Both the position numbers and the translations under genes were made by a program. From Acidobacteriaceae bacterium (GTDB lineage Bacteria > Acidobacteriota > Terriglobia > Terriglobales > Acidobacteriaceae), in contig PLWX01000081.1 in the NCBI GenBank assembly GCA_003151155.1, positions 1-64,000 on the forward strand: 64,000 bases of DNA, written 5' to 3'. Positions 36,256 to 44,724 of the stretch are shown here, piece by piece; position 1 is the first letter of the stretch; every line of letters starts with the position of its first letter. The notes beneath the pieces are model-generated. The model saw only the letters and a program-made list of their open reading frames with translations. It was not told the DNA's origin and did not search any database.

Positions 36256-37990
36256 GCCGTTGCCGCAAGAGATAAATCGCCGTCCCTTGGGACGGTTTGC
36301 TGCTGTGGCTTCCGCGGTCTCGCAGTGGTGCGACCGGCATCCCGCACTTTTCTTCACACTGCTCAGCGCCTGGTATCTCGTACTGGTTTGGAAGCTCGCG
36401 GCGCGACCGCTGTGGTTCGACGAACTAACCACCTTCTACATCGCACGGCAGCCCACGGTGGCGCGGATGATGGAAGCGCTGCGAAGCGTCGACCTGAATC
36501 CTCCGCTGAATTATTTTTTGACGCGATGGTCAGTTGCTCTGTTGGGCACCGCGCCCTGGGCTACACGGCTTCCCGCGTTGATCGCGTTCTGGGGCGGCAG
36601 CGCCGCGATCTTTGCCTTGTTGCGGCGGCGGGCTTCGTCGCTGGTGGCTGCGGTTGGCGTACTGCTGTTCTGGAGTAGCCCGTACTTTTCCTACGCTGCC
36701 GAGGCGCGTCCTTACGGATTGCTGCTTGGGTTGAGCACGATCCTGCTGTGGGCATGGGATCCTCCGGCGAATGGCGTGCCCAAGAAGCGACTGGCGTGGG
36801 TGGCGATCACGGGAGGGTTGCTGTTGCTCTCGCATCTTTTCGGCGTGCTCTCGCTCGGAGCTGTCTGGTTCGGCGAAGCCGTGCGGAGCTACCGCCGTCG
36901 CAGAGTGGATTGGCCGATGGCCGCCGCTCTGCTCTTCCCCCTGATCGCGACACTGACCTACGGTCCGATGTTTCGTGCGCTTCATGGAGCGGTGTTCTCT
37001 CCCGAGGCGCAGGTCACGTGGGGGAAGCTGGGCTTCCTGTACTACGCCGTGTTCCGCTGGATGTGGCGGCCGTTGCTCGTGATTGCTGTATTCGCGCTTC
37101 TGGCTTTACGGAGACGGCGACGCGTCCGGTTGGCGCAGCATGCCGTTCAGGTTGCAAGCTTCGTCCCGGGATCTCCGGACGAGAAGGTTTACAGCCGATA
37201 TGCTCCCGAGATGTCGGCGGTTCTCGCGGTGCTGTTCCTTGTTCCAGTAGGACTCACGATCCTGTTCCTACGGTCGCACGGAGCTTTTTATGATCGCTAC
37301 GGGATGGCGATCACCATCCCAATCGTTCTAGTGGCGCCGCTGCTCGTGCAATGGTGGATGCGCGCTGACGTTCGCGTCGCACTTTCTGCATTTTGCCTGA
37401 TCGCTTCACTGCTGCTGCTTTCTACAACGCTACGCAATCCCGTAGTCCAAGCTGCGAATGCAGTGATACCGGCGCGTGCCGCGACGAGGGTTACGGGGAT
37501 ACTCCTGACTTCGCCCCACGGGCCATTTCGTCCATGGTGGAAAAAGCTGCCGGTTCCGGCAGAGTTACTGCGCGAACGTGACCAGGCGCGGCTGCTGAAA
37601 TCGCTCGACGGTTTTTATCCGGAGTTGCCGCTGGTGGCGGCGAGCGAGCTGACCTTTGTGGAGATGGACCATCGCGAATCCGCCACGCTGACCAGGCGCC
37701 TGTTCTACCTATACGACCGCAACGCTGAGATGACCCTCGGGCACCGCTCGGTTACGGACAGTCTCATGGTGCTCAAAGACTTTTTCCCGTTCCGCGGCAG
37801 GCTGGCGTCGTACGGAGAATTTGTTGACGAGCAGCGCCGGTTCCTGGTGATCGGATCCTACGAACATCCGGGCGACTGGTTGCTGCGCAAGGCTGAAGCG
37901 GACGGGGCCACGCTGCAGATCATCGGACGCTGTGAGGGATATGCAGACAACGATCTCTACCTGCTGACGTATCCGGAAAGCCGCAAATAA
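36203..37990 (+). CDS. GT-C-fold membrane glycosyltransferase
   Basis: About 595 residues, a polytopic GT-C (PMT/ArnT-like) glycosyltransferase. The first extracytoplasmic loop carries the acidic pair in PLWFDELTTFYIARQP, followed by LNPPLNYFLTRWS; VLLFWSSPYFSYAAEARPYG is also typical. About nine membrane segments, then a large soluble C-terminal domain of some 170 residues. Likely transfers a sugar from a lipid-linked donor to lipid or protein in the periplasm. The start is ambiguous: TTG 36203 has AGGG five bases upstream but overlaps hspR by 53 bases; TTG 36260 is the other candidate. Confidence 0.82.
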   Translation: MSPPAAASFPSNVNASGKPLPQEINRRPLGRFAAVASAVSQWCDRHPALFFTLLSAWYLVLVWKLAARPLWFDELTTFYIARQPTVARMMEALRSVDLNPPLNYFLTRWSVALLGTAPWATRLPALIAFWGGSAAIFALLRRRASSLVAAVGVLLFWSSPYFSYAAEARPYGLLLGLSTILLWAWDPPANGVPKKRLAWVAITGGLLLLSHLFGVLSLGAVWFGEAVRSYRRRRVDWPMAAALLFPLIATLTYGPMFRALHGAVFSPEAQVTWGKLGFLYYAVFRWMWRPLLVIAVFALLALRRRRRVRLAQHAVQVASFVPGSPDEKVYSRYAPEMSAVLAVLFLVPVGLTILFLRSHGAFYDRYGMAITIPIVLVAPLLVQWWMRADVRVALSAFCLIASLLLLSTTLRNPVVQAANAVIPARAATRVTGILLTSPHGPFRPWWKKLPVPAELLRERDQARLLKSLDGFYPELPLVAASELTFVEMDHRESATLTRRLFYLYDRNAEMTLGHRSVTDSLMVLKDFFPFRGRLASYGEFVDEQRRFLVIGSYEHPGDWLLRKAEADGATLQIIGRCEGYADNDLYLLTYPESRK

Positions 37991-37996
37991 AAACAA

Positions 37997-38016
37997 GGCG
38001 AGACCGGAGTCTCGCC
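37997..38016 (-). terminator. Terminator for the minus-strand secreted protein
   Basis: GGCGAGAC / GTCTCGCC with CGGA loop. Read on the minus strand the stem is followed by TTGTTTTTA, so it serves the gene at 38039-38458. Confidence 0.75.
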
Positions 38017-38038
38017 CTGTGCACAGCGTGGGAGGAGA

Positions 38039-38458
38039 TTAGTCGCCAGATGTGAACTTCATGCCGGCCCAGGCTGGAATGCCCTTTTTGTCGCGCAGCG
38101 TAAGCGAGTTGTTTCCGCTCACTACTTCGCGCGCCAGGATCTCAGGCCCGAACTCGCCGGTGATCTTGCAACCCGTAACCTCCATGCTGTCGCCCTTGTT
38201 CGCGATGAAGTCGAGCATCTTCAGAAAGCCCTCAGGCGCAAGGTGTACGAGGATGGTTTCGCTCGAAGTTTTCAGCATTACGTGCACGCCCTCGAAATCG
38301 CCCGGCACCATCTTGATTTCATCGATGGTTCCCTTGATCTTCACCTCATTGGCGAAGTCATACTTTGGGCCAGTCTTTTGAGCAAACAGCGAGGATGTTA
38401 CGAGAAACATGGACCCTGCCAGGAACACCAGGATCGCAAAGAGTTGTTTTGATCTCAT
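38039..38458 (-). CDS. Small secreted protein, unknown
   Basis: 139 residues, signal peptide MRSKQLFAILVFLAGSMFLVTS...FAQ. Mature protein is beta-rich (EVKIKGTIDEIKMVPGDFEG, MEVTGCKITGEFGPEILARE), one cysteine, possibly an OB-like barrel. Function unknown. It has a 240-base upstream stretch that could be a structured leader. Confidence 0.75.
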   Translation of the reverse strand: MRSKQLFAILVFLAGSMFLVTSSLFAQKTGPKYDFANEVKIKGTIDEIKMVPGDFEGVHVMLKTSSETILVHLAPEGFLKMLDFIANKGDSMEVTGCKITGEFGPEILAREVVSGNNSLTLRDKKGIPAWAGMKFTSGD

Positions 38459-38700
38459 GTTGCGTACCTCCTTCCAACCAGGACCTACTCATCGAGCAAA
38501 GGCGCGGAGGTGTCAGGGGCGGAGGTTCGCTTCCTTGGACCCGAGTACGCGGTTGCGAAGCTTTCCACCTCACAGCACCAACGACGGGTTTGCCGGCTGA
38601 AGTCATTCCATGCCGCGAGAAACCGGCCGGGTTCTATACCTCGGTCATTTCCCGGTTCTGGCTGAATTCAGCGTAGGTCAGCTTCGCACAATTCGCAGTG
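38459..38700 (-). other. Possible structured 5' leader of the secreted protein
   Basis: On the minus strand the region can fold several stems, including TTCGC...GCGAA flanked by GAGGT...ACCTC, and it contains GGCAAACC- and GGAAAGC-type loops. GGAAGGAGG lies just before the ATG. I considered a c-di-GMP-I riboswitch but the fixed core was not found. Confidence 0.3.
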
Positions 38701-38867
38701 AGAGATGTCACAAAAATATGTGATTCGGGAAGGAAAATACCTCGTCCGCCACCCCTACCCCTCCCCGGAGGGTTGCGGGAAGCCCGGAGGGTGCCAGATA
38801 ATCGGTTATAAGGACCAGTCTTTCCCGTGGGACGCACGTCCGACAGGGAGGCCGGTACTTCAACCCA
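38701..38867. other. Intergenic region before the sensor kinase
   Basis: Contains a C-rich tract (ACCCCTACCCCTCCCC, 38752-38767, G-rich on the minus strand) and a short frame at 38705 that ends inside the kinase in another frame. No clear promoter. Confidence 0.4.
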
Positions 38868-40655
38868 TTGCTTTCTTTATCTTTCAGACATCGATTTTTA
38901 CGCCGCCTGAATCCCGGCTTCTCGCAGGGCGAGGAGCAGCGCATCGAGCGGGCGCTGGCGACGGCTCGCGTGATTGTGGCGCTCACCTCAATGGTGGCGG
39001 TGCACGTCGATCCCACGGATCCGGCCAAATATCGGCATGCGGCTTATATCGTGCTTGTCGGCTACACGGCGTGGAGCGCGATCATCTCCGCGGGGTTGCG
39101 CTGGCATCCGGCGAATTATTATTTCGTGCGGCTGATCCACTTTGGTGACATCGTTTGGCCGTCGCTGCTGTGCCTCTATACCGACGGGGCTGACAGCCCA
39201 TTCTTCACGCTCTATTTGTTTGCCTTGCTGTCAGCGGCGTTCCGGTGGGGGATCTGGGAGACGGCCGCAACGTCGCTTGCGAGCGTCGGAGTTCTGGGTT
39301 TCGAGTCGTTCATGCTGGTGCGCGGACCGATCGCCTGGCGCGACCTGGAGTCGGGCGATCTCGAGGTCAACAAGTTCATCATTCGCTGCGTGTACCTGCT
39401 GCTGGCAGGCTTGATGATCGGCTACCTGGCGGAGAGTGAAAAAGAGCTGCGCGCCGAGAATGCGCTCATCAACCGCATGCTGAGCCGGATCCGGGTGGAT
39501 TACGGACTCTCCGCAAGCCTGAGTTCGGTCATTAACGGAGTTGCCGACGTGTTCCGCGGCGAACGGGCCTTGATGATTGCGTGCGACATTAATTCCGGGC
39601 GCGTGTTCTTATGGCAGACGCATAAAGAATCCCCGGAGACCCGAGCGCACGTGCGAGAGATATCGGCGGCCGAAGCCTTAAGCTATATGCCAGCAGAGGC
39701 GCCGCCTGCCTTTTACCTGGCACGGCCGAACACCAAGTTCGCGGGACCCTATTTTGAAGGGCTGGATCGTGACGGTGCCCGGTTGCGAGGCGGAATTGCG
39801 ACGGAATTGGGAATTCCAGATGCGAATTCCGACGCCATCTTGAGCATGGCTTTCAATTTTGGTCAGGATTGGACAGGACGCATGGTCGTGCTCAATCCGC
39901 ATCTGAGCCGCGATCTTGAAGCCGAGTTACGCTTTGCGCAAACCGTGATTCGGCAGGTGGGGCCGGCACTCTACACGGTGTACTTGCTGAGGCGATTGCG
40001 TACCCGCGCCGGTGCAATTGAAAGGGCCCGCGTGGCGCGCGAATTGCACGATGGTGCCATCCAGTCGTTGATCGCGGTAGAGATGCAAGTGGATGTGCTG
40101 CGGCGACAGGCCGCGGGAGATTCAGCCCGGCTGGCTGCAGAGTTGGCCCGGGTACAGCATCTATTGCAGCAGGAAGTTATCAATCTGCGCGAATTGATGC
40201 AGCAAATGCGGCCAGTCGATATGGGTCCGCAGCAGTTCCTGGATTATCTGGCGGATTATGTGGATCGCTTCCGCAGAGATACTGGCATCCATGTGCGATT
40301 TGTAACCGACCAGCAGGAGGTTACACTATCTCCCAAGGTATGCCGCGAACTGGCCCGCGTGGTACAGGAGGGCCTGATCAATATCCGCAAACATAGTGGC
40401 GCGCGCAGCGCGCTCGTACGATTCGCCTCGGAAGACGGTCATTGGACACTGATGATCGATGACGACGGCAAGGGCTTTGACTTTTCCGGCCGGCAAAACA
40501 TGGCCGCGCTGGACAACCTACGCCGTGGACCCGCAACCATCAAGGAGAGGGTCCGCTCGATTGGCGGCGAACTGGTGATCCAATCCAACCCTGGCGAAGG
40601 CTCACGACTGGAAATCACGCTTCCGAAGAAAGGACATGCAGTCTATGGACAATAA
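38868..40655 (+). CDS. NarL-type sensor histidine kinase with membrane sensor
   Basis: 595 residues. An N-terminal membrane domain (about 30-190, five or six segments) senses an unknown signal; a GAF-like domain (about 210-360) follows. The HisKA_3 dimerisation block has RVARELHDGAIQSL (phosphoacceptor His about 394), and the ATPase has EGLINIRKHSGA and DDDGKGFD. Start is TTG 38868. The cognate NarL-type regulator gene overlaps its last 20 bases. Acts at the cytoplasmic membrane. Confidence 0.9.
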   Translation: MLSLSFRHRFLRRLNPGFSQGEEQRIERALATARVIVALTSMVAVHVDPTDPAKYRHAAYIVLVGYTAWSAIISAGLRWHPANYYFVRLIHFGDIVWPSLLCLYTDGADSPFFTLYLFALLSAAFRWGIWETAATSLASVGVLGFESFMLVRGPIAWRDLESGDLEVNKFIIRCVYLLLAGLMIGYLAESEKELRAENALINRMLSRIRVDYGLSASLSSVINGVADVFRGERALMIACDINSGRVFLWQTHKESPETRAHVREISAAEALSYMPAEAPPAFYLARPNTKFAGPYFEGLDRDGARLRGGIATELGIPDANSDAILSMAFNFGQDWTGRMVVLNPHLSRDLEAELRFAQTVIRQVGPALYTVYLLRRLRTRAGAIERARVARELHDGAIQSLIAVEMQVDVLRRQAAGDSARLAAELARVQHLLQQEVINLRELMQQMRPVDMGPQQFLDYLADYVDRFRRDTGIHVRFVTDQQEVTLSPKVCRELARVVQEGLINIRKHSGARSALVRFASEDGHWTLMIDDDGKGFDFSGRQNMAALDNLRRGPATIKERVRSIGGELVIQSNPGEGSRLEITLPKKGHAVYGQ

Positions 40656-41331
40656 GAAGACAACTACCGACACCGTGCGCATCCTGATCGCGGACGATCA
40701 CACGATTTTTCGCGATGGCTTACGGCGCCTGCTGGAATCGGAACCGGAATTCGAGGTGGTAGGCGAAGCTTCGGATGGCGCGGAAGCCGTCGCACACGCG
40801 CGGCGTTTGAAGCCCGATGTTCTGTTGCTGGACCTTGCTATGCCACGTGTGCCGGGCATGGAAGCCCTGCGCGAGTTGACCACCGATCATGGCACCACCA
40901 AGATCATCATCCTTACCGCGGCAATTGAAAAAGCCCAGATCGTGGAAGCGCTGCAGATAGGCGCACGCGGCATCATCCTGAAAGAGTCCGCGACGCAGTT
41001 GCTGCTGAAAGGGATTCGCAGCGTCATGGCCGGCGGCTACTGGGTAGGACGCGAGAGCGTGAACGACATCGTCGAGTATCTGAAGTCAACCGCTGCCGGA
41101 GCGCAGGCCGACGCGCAAGCGAAGAACTTCGGGCTGACGAAACGCGAGATGGAGATTCTCGGCACGATCGTTGCCGGCTTCACCAACAAAGAAATCGCGA
41201 AGAAATTTACCCTCAGCGAAGACACCGTCAAACATCACTTGACCAATATCTTCGATAAGGTTGGCGTTTCCAGCCGTCTGGAACTGGCGCTGTTCGCGAT
41301 TAATCATCGGTTGGCGGAACCGGTCAGCTAG
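40636..41331 (+). CDS. NarL/FixJ-family response regulator
   Basis: 231 residues. Receiver: acidic pair DD in ILIADDHTIF, phosphoacceptor Asp66 in LLLDLAMPRV, Thr/Lys further on. LuxR-type DNA-binding domain at 165-225 (LTKREMEILGTIVAGFTNKEIA, SEDTVKHHLTNIFDKVG). Cognate to the kinase at 38868 by overlap. Targets not visible. Ends 112 bases before the convergent radical SAM gene, with a bidirectional terminator between. Confidence 0.95.
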   Translation: MQSMDNKKTTTDTVRILIADDHTIFRDGLRRLLESEPEFEVVGEASDGAEAVAHARRLKPDVLLLDLAMPRVPGMEALRELTTDHGTTKIIILTAAIEKAQIVEALQIGARGIILKESATQLLLKGIRSVMAGGYWVGRESVNDIVEYLKSTAAGAQADAQAKNFGLTKREMEILGTIVAGFTNKEIAKKFTLSEDTVKHHLTNIFDKVGVSSRLELALFAINHRLAEPVS

Positions 41332-41360
41332 CCTGCTGGCGTTCGAAAAGATAAAAAATA

Positions 41361-41407
41361 GCGGCTTTTGCTCTGAGGAAACCCTCAGCGGCTGAAGCCG
41401 CATTTCT
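41361..41407. terminator. Bidirectional terminator between convergent genes
   Basis: Outer stem GCGGCTT / AAGCCGC (41361-41367, 41395-41401) enclosing CTGAGG / CCTCAG, with AAAAAATA before and ATTTCTTT after. An overlapping GCGGC-TGAA-GCCGC palindrome lies at 41388-41401. Confidence 0.7.
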
Positions 41408-41442
41408 TTGCCAAGTGGCATTGCAGCATGGTTGTGCCGATC

Positions 41443-42570
41443 CTAGTCGCAAGCCACGCCGGTTTCTTCCCGCTGTACTTTTCGCTTCGGCTGATAGACG
41501 CAGCAAGGTTCTTCCGCGAAGGGACTGCCGCTGACGGCAAAGGCGCGGGCGCGTGAACCGCCGCAGACCTCGCGATATTCGCAATCACCGCACTTTCCTT
41601 TTAGGTTTTTGCTATCACGCAAGGCGCGAAACAGCGGGGACTCGCGATAGATCTTCGAGAGCGATTGCTGACGAATGTTGCCAGCGGAGAGGGGAAGAAA
41701 TCCGCTGGGAAAAACCTCGCCGCGATGCGAGATAAAAACGAAACCCTTGCCGTCATTGATGCCCATCGCACGGCCAATGCCGTCGTCGGTCATCGATGGC
41801 ATGAGTTGCGGCAACTTCTCGCCCGGCAGTGCGTGTTGCCGGCGAGCTTCTGTGCGACGCTGTAACAAGTAGCGGCGGTAATGTTGCGCCTCCGTACTCT
41901 TGATGTCGAACAGGGCTCGTTGCGCGGTTTGGTGGAGGATCGCGAAGACCTGCTCAAACTCCTCGGCCGAGAGCAGCCCAATGTCCTGGCCGCGCCCGGT
42001 AGGCACGAGAAAGAAAACGCTCCATAGGGCGATGTCGAGCGTCGCCAGCAATGCGATCACGTCATAAATCTGGTGAAAATTGTGGCGCGTGATCGTGGTG
42101 TTGATCTGCACCGGCAAGCCGATCTCGCGAGCCCAGCGCACGGCGTCCATCGTCCATTGGAAGGAGCCGGGAACGCGCCGGAAAGCATCGTGAATCTCTG
42201 CTGTCGGACCATCGAGGCTCACGGCCAGCCGCGCCAGCCCAGCCTGGTGCAGTTTTACGATCGCTTCGCGTGTCAGCAGCGGCGTGGCGCTTGGGGTAAG
42301 AGAGATGCGCACCTTGCGGTCGGAGGCATACCGCACAATCTCAAGGATGTCGGGCCGCTTCAGGGGATCGCCCCCAGTCAACACGAAGACAGGGACGGCC
42401 ATTTCTGCGATCTCATCGATGAGCCTCTTAGCTTCTTGCGTCGTCAACTCATCGCTGCTGCGCGCGGGTTGCGCGCAAGCCCGGCAGTGCAGACACGCCA
42501 GATCGCAGGCTTGTGTAGTCTCCCAGATTGCGATAAATGGCTTCTCGTCAAAATCGATATGCGGCATCAT
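41443..42570 (-). CDS. Radical SAM/SPASM protein, TIGR04053-like
   Basis: About 375 residues from the ATGATG at 42570, with GAGAGGTG seven bases upstream; the open frame continues to 42897 but without family resemblance. Radical SAM core with Cys22-x3-Cys26-x2-Cys29 in ETTQACDLACLHCRACAQ and FVLTGGDPLKRPDI. The C-terminal SPASM domain has several Cys (KCGDCEYREVCGGSRARAFA, EEPCCVY), binding extra [4Fe-4S] clusters. The pattern resembles TIGR04053 (BA_1875-type) proteins of unknown substrate. Transcribed divergently from a Cys-rich protein. Confidence 0.85.
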   Translation of the reverse strand: MMPHIDFDEKPFIAIWETTQACDLACLHCRACAQPARSSDELTTQEAKRLIDEIAEMAVPVFVLTGGDPLKRPDILEIVRYASDRKVRISLTPSATPLLTREAIVKLHQAGLARLAVSLDGPTAEIHDAFRRVPGSFQWTMDAVRWAREIGLPVQINTTITRHNFHQIYDVIALLATLDIALWSVFFLVPTGRGQDIGLLSAEEFEQVFAILHQTAQRALFDIKSTEAQHYRRYLLQRRTEARRQHALPGEKLPQLMPSMTDDGIGRAMGINDGKGFVFISHRGEVFPSGFLPLSAGNIRQQSLSKIYRESPLFRALRDSKNLKGKCGDCEYREVCGGSRARAFAVSGSPFAEEPCCVYQPKRKVQREETGVACD

Positions 42571-42789
42571 CGGATGCACCTCTCGGTTGGCACTAAGTTG
42601 CCAGAAGCCATGAGGCTGGACTGTGACTGGAGTCACAGGCGGCGAAGATTTTCGCATGCCACGCAGGCGGGATGGACAAATTGCGTCACAGGCCATTGTG
42701 AGATGAATCACCGCAGGCTGGGTCGTAATCAGACGAGAATTTCTCTGCCTCGCCACTCCGTTCTTACCGGAAGAGAAAAAGGCCCTGCT

Positions 42790-43152
42790 ATGTCCGACGA
42801 CCCTCGTGATGTCATTGAAGTACTTCGCTGCGAACTGAGTTTCCTGGAACAGGGCGGCTATCGCGCGCAAAAGAATCCGCTTGTGGCGGTATCGCATTTC
42901 CAGGATTCCCTATCGTGCATCAATTACGGACTGCCGCGGCGGCCGCATGGGTGCAACAAATGCCTGCTCTGGGACTTTGTGCCGGAGCAATACCGGCGAG
43001 AGGATGTGCCTTGTCACTTCATTCCGCTGACCCCGACGGGCCTGACCATGGAGAGCCGGCAAAGCGAAGCAGAGCTGGAACAAAACCTCAAGATTTGGCT
43101 GCGCGACACGATCGCCAAGCTGGAGCAGCAGCGCGCAAACGGCAAACTTTAG
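42790..43152 (+). CDS. Cys-rich small protein divergent from radical SAM gene
   Basis: 120 residues, not in a family I can name. Cysteines at 14, 43, 55, 58 and 75 (CINYG, HGCNKCLLWDF, PCHFIPL) with His36 and His76 suggest a Zn or Fe-S site. Starts at ATG 42790 with AAAAAGG upstream; the longer frame to 42073 is antisense to the radical SAM gene. A helical Glu/Lys-rich tail follows. The arrangement with the radical SAM gene and rubrerythrin suggests a metal or redox role. Confidence 0.75.
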   Translation: MSDDPRDVIEVLRCELSFLEQGGYRAQKNPLVAVSHFQDSLSCINYGLPRRPHGCNKCLLWDFVPEQYRREDVPCHFIPLTPTGLTMESRQSEAELEQNLKIWLRDTIAKLEQQRANGKL

Positions 43153-43246
43153 AGTTCCGGTCACCCTATTCCCGTATTGATTCTCAGTAGGAATTTGCTC
43201 ACACTCCCTATTGCGGCGCGGCTCGGCTCGGGACATACTGCGCTAG

Positions 43247-43771
43247 ATGAAAAGAACTTTCAATTCGCTGACGGACCAGGAAGCGCTGCACTCCGCGGTA
43301 TTTGTGGAAGAGCGCAACGCCGAGATCTACCACCGCTTCGCCGAAATGTTCGTTGAGTTTCGGGACGACGATTCGCTGGCAATCGCAAGCGTATTCTGGG
43401 ATATGGCCGCTGAAGAACGCCACCACAGCACCCTGCTCCAGAACCGCTACGAAGAGCTGTTCGGAACCCAGGCGTGCGCCCTGACCGACGACGATATCTA
43501 CGAGTTCATCGAGATTCCGCGCCTGGAAGATGCCGACGTGTTCAGCGGTGCGACAGCGCAGGACCACCGGTCGCCGAAAGAGCGGGCCTTGCAGGTTGGA
43601 CTTACGGCAGAGGTGGGCGCGCAAAAGTTCTACAGCGGTTTGATCGAGAATTGCAAAGACCCGAGGCAGAAGCGGCTGTTTACCGAGCTCGCAGATTTCG
43701 AGAGCGAGCATGTAGCGTTCCTGGAACGCAAGCTCGCGGATGCCTCGAGACAAGGCACGGAGTCCAGCTAG
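43247..43771 (+). CDS. Rubrerythrin / ferritin-like diiron protein
   Basis: 174-residue four-helix bundle. Diiron ligands: Glu in VEERNAEIYHRF, Glu-x2-His in AAEERHHSTLL, Glu in GLTAEVGAQKFY, Glu-x2-His in FESEHVAFLE. No rubredoxin tail, so an erythrin-type (ferritin-like) domain without the electron-input module. Probably detoxifies peroxide or stores iron. Same strand as the Cys-rich protein; a terminator follows. Confidence 0.9.
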   Translation: MKRTFNSLTDQEALHSAVFVEERNAEIYHRFAEMFVEFRDDDSLAIASVFWDMAAEERHHSTLLQNRYEELFGTQACALTDDDIYEFIEIPRLEDADVFSGATAQDHRSPKERALQVGLTAEVGAQKFYSGLIENCKDPRQKRLFTELADFESEHVAFLERKLADASRQGTESS

Positions 43772-43789
43772 CGGCTCGTGCCTCTAAAG

Positions 43790-43826
43790 AAAGGCGTGCT
43801 GCTCGAGCGGCACGCCTTTCGATTTT
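43790..43826 (+). terminator. Rho-independent terminator after the rubrerythrin gene
   Basis: AAAGGCGTGC (43790-43799) pairs perfectly with GCACGCCTTT (43810-43819), then CGATTTTGAT. It lies before the YHS gene, so that gene should have its own promoter. Confidence 0.8.
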
Positions 43827-43860
43827 GATCGGGCCTGACAACAAATGCGCGGAGGCGCCT

Positions 43861-44022
43861 ATGACCGACAACGTAGAAATCGATCCGGTTTGCGGGATGG
43901 AAGTGGACCCAGCGGAGGCTGTGGGACACAGTGAATACGAAGATCACGTCTATTACTTCTGCAGCAAACAATGCCAGGAGAGGTTCGATCTCGGACCCGC
44001 CGATTTCGCCGACGTTGCTTAA
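43861..44022 (+). CDS. YHS-domain protein
   Basis: 53 residues, a single YHS domain: IDPVCGMEVDP, YYFCSKQCQERF. YHS domains bind heavy metals (Cys-Gly-Met, Cys-x3-Cys) and occur beside copper or iron proteins. ATG 43861 has GGAGG upstream. Function likely metal binding. Downstream DNA contains a truncated gene on the other strand. Confidence 0.85.
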   Translation: MTDNVEIDPVCGMEVDPAEAVGHSEYEDHVYYFCSKQCQERFDLGPADFADVA

Positions 44023-44027
44023 CCTGG

Positions 44028-44201
44028 TTAAGCGATTTTTCGATTGCCGGCAGACGCGGTTAATTCCTCGAGGCGCAAGGCATTCGCTGCCGCGAACCCG
44101 GCCTGGTCATTGTCGAAATAGATATAGATATAGACCGCCTTCAATGTCTTGCTCCACTCGTTGACCTGCTGCGCCCAGCGCTGCAGCTGCGCGTCCCTTA
44201 C
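44028..44201 (-). pseudogene. C-terminal remnant of a DUF72 (YecE-like) gene
   Basis: The minus strand reads QLQRWAQQVNEWSKTLKAVY, then YIYFDNDQAGFAAANALRLEE and a TAA at 44030-44028. YxYFDNDxxGxAxxNALxLxEL is the C-terminus of DUF72 proteins (about 240-280 residues). The frame ends at once on the upstream side where the 44198 gene's stop lies, with nothing of the rest. It is a 3' fragment left by a deletion; no start. Confidence 0.75.
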
Positions 44202-44641
44202 ATGCCACCCGGGAATGATTTGAACTCTACTTCGGTGACGACGGACGCCGGCTTGCCATTCACGTCCTCGCTTACGGTGGTGAGTTCGCCCCGGATAACG
44301 AAATAGCTTTCCTCGCCGTGGGTCTTGCCTTTGCCGCGCCCAATCTGTCCCTGGAACTCAAACCAGTTGCCATGGATTTTCTTGGTCTGGAAGGTGAGTC
44401 GATCGCCTTGGAGCGAGGCTTTATCGAACATCATGTCAAGGATTTGGCCGCGATCGCTTTCGCCATTGGCCACCCGCGAAATATAACCGGAAACCCGGCC
44501 ATCAGGCTGCACGTTGATCTGCACGGTCTCGCCACTATGAACGAAGGAATAGAGACCGGAAATGTCCTGCGGTTTCCATTCCTGCGCCAGGCTTAACACC
44601 GTAGTAAGAAAAAGCGCTGAGAGCATCAACAAACGTCGCAT
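44198..44641 (-). CDS. Small secreted protein of unknown function
   Basis: 147 residues, starting at MRRLLMLSALFLTTVLSLAQ (44641), a signal peptide; the in-frame start at 44713 is unlikely. The mature protein is beta-rich (LYSFVHSGETVQINVQPDGR, FEFQGQIGRGKG), perhaps a lipocalin-like barrel. Its stop codon abuts the DUF72 remnant. No recognised family. Confidence 0.75.
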   Translation of the reverse strand: MRRLLMLSALFLTTVLSLAQEWKPQDISGLYSFVHSGETVQINVQPDGRVSGYISRVANGESDRGQILDMMFDKASLQGDRLTFQTKKIHGNWFEFQGQIGRGKGKTHGEESYFVIRGELTTVSEDVNGKPASVVTEVEFKSFPGGM

Positions 44642-44724
44642 GTGAGTTCCTGTCTGAGTGTATCCGAAGCCGCGCCAGTGTAGCTTTTGCAGATATAATC
44701 GGGTCACCCCCACGATAGGATTTC

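Noticed and set aside
38459-38700. c-di-GMP-I riboswitch before the small secreted protein
   Set aside because: GGCAAACC is present but the following ACGCAAAGCC core and the receptor stem are not; kept only as an unassigned leader.
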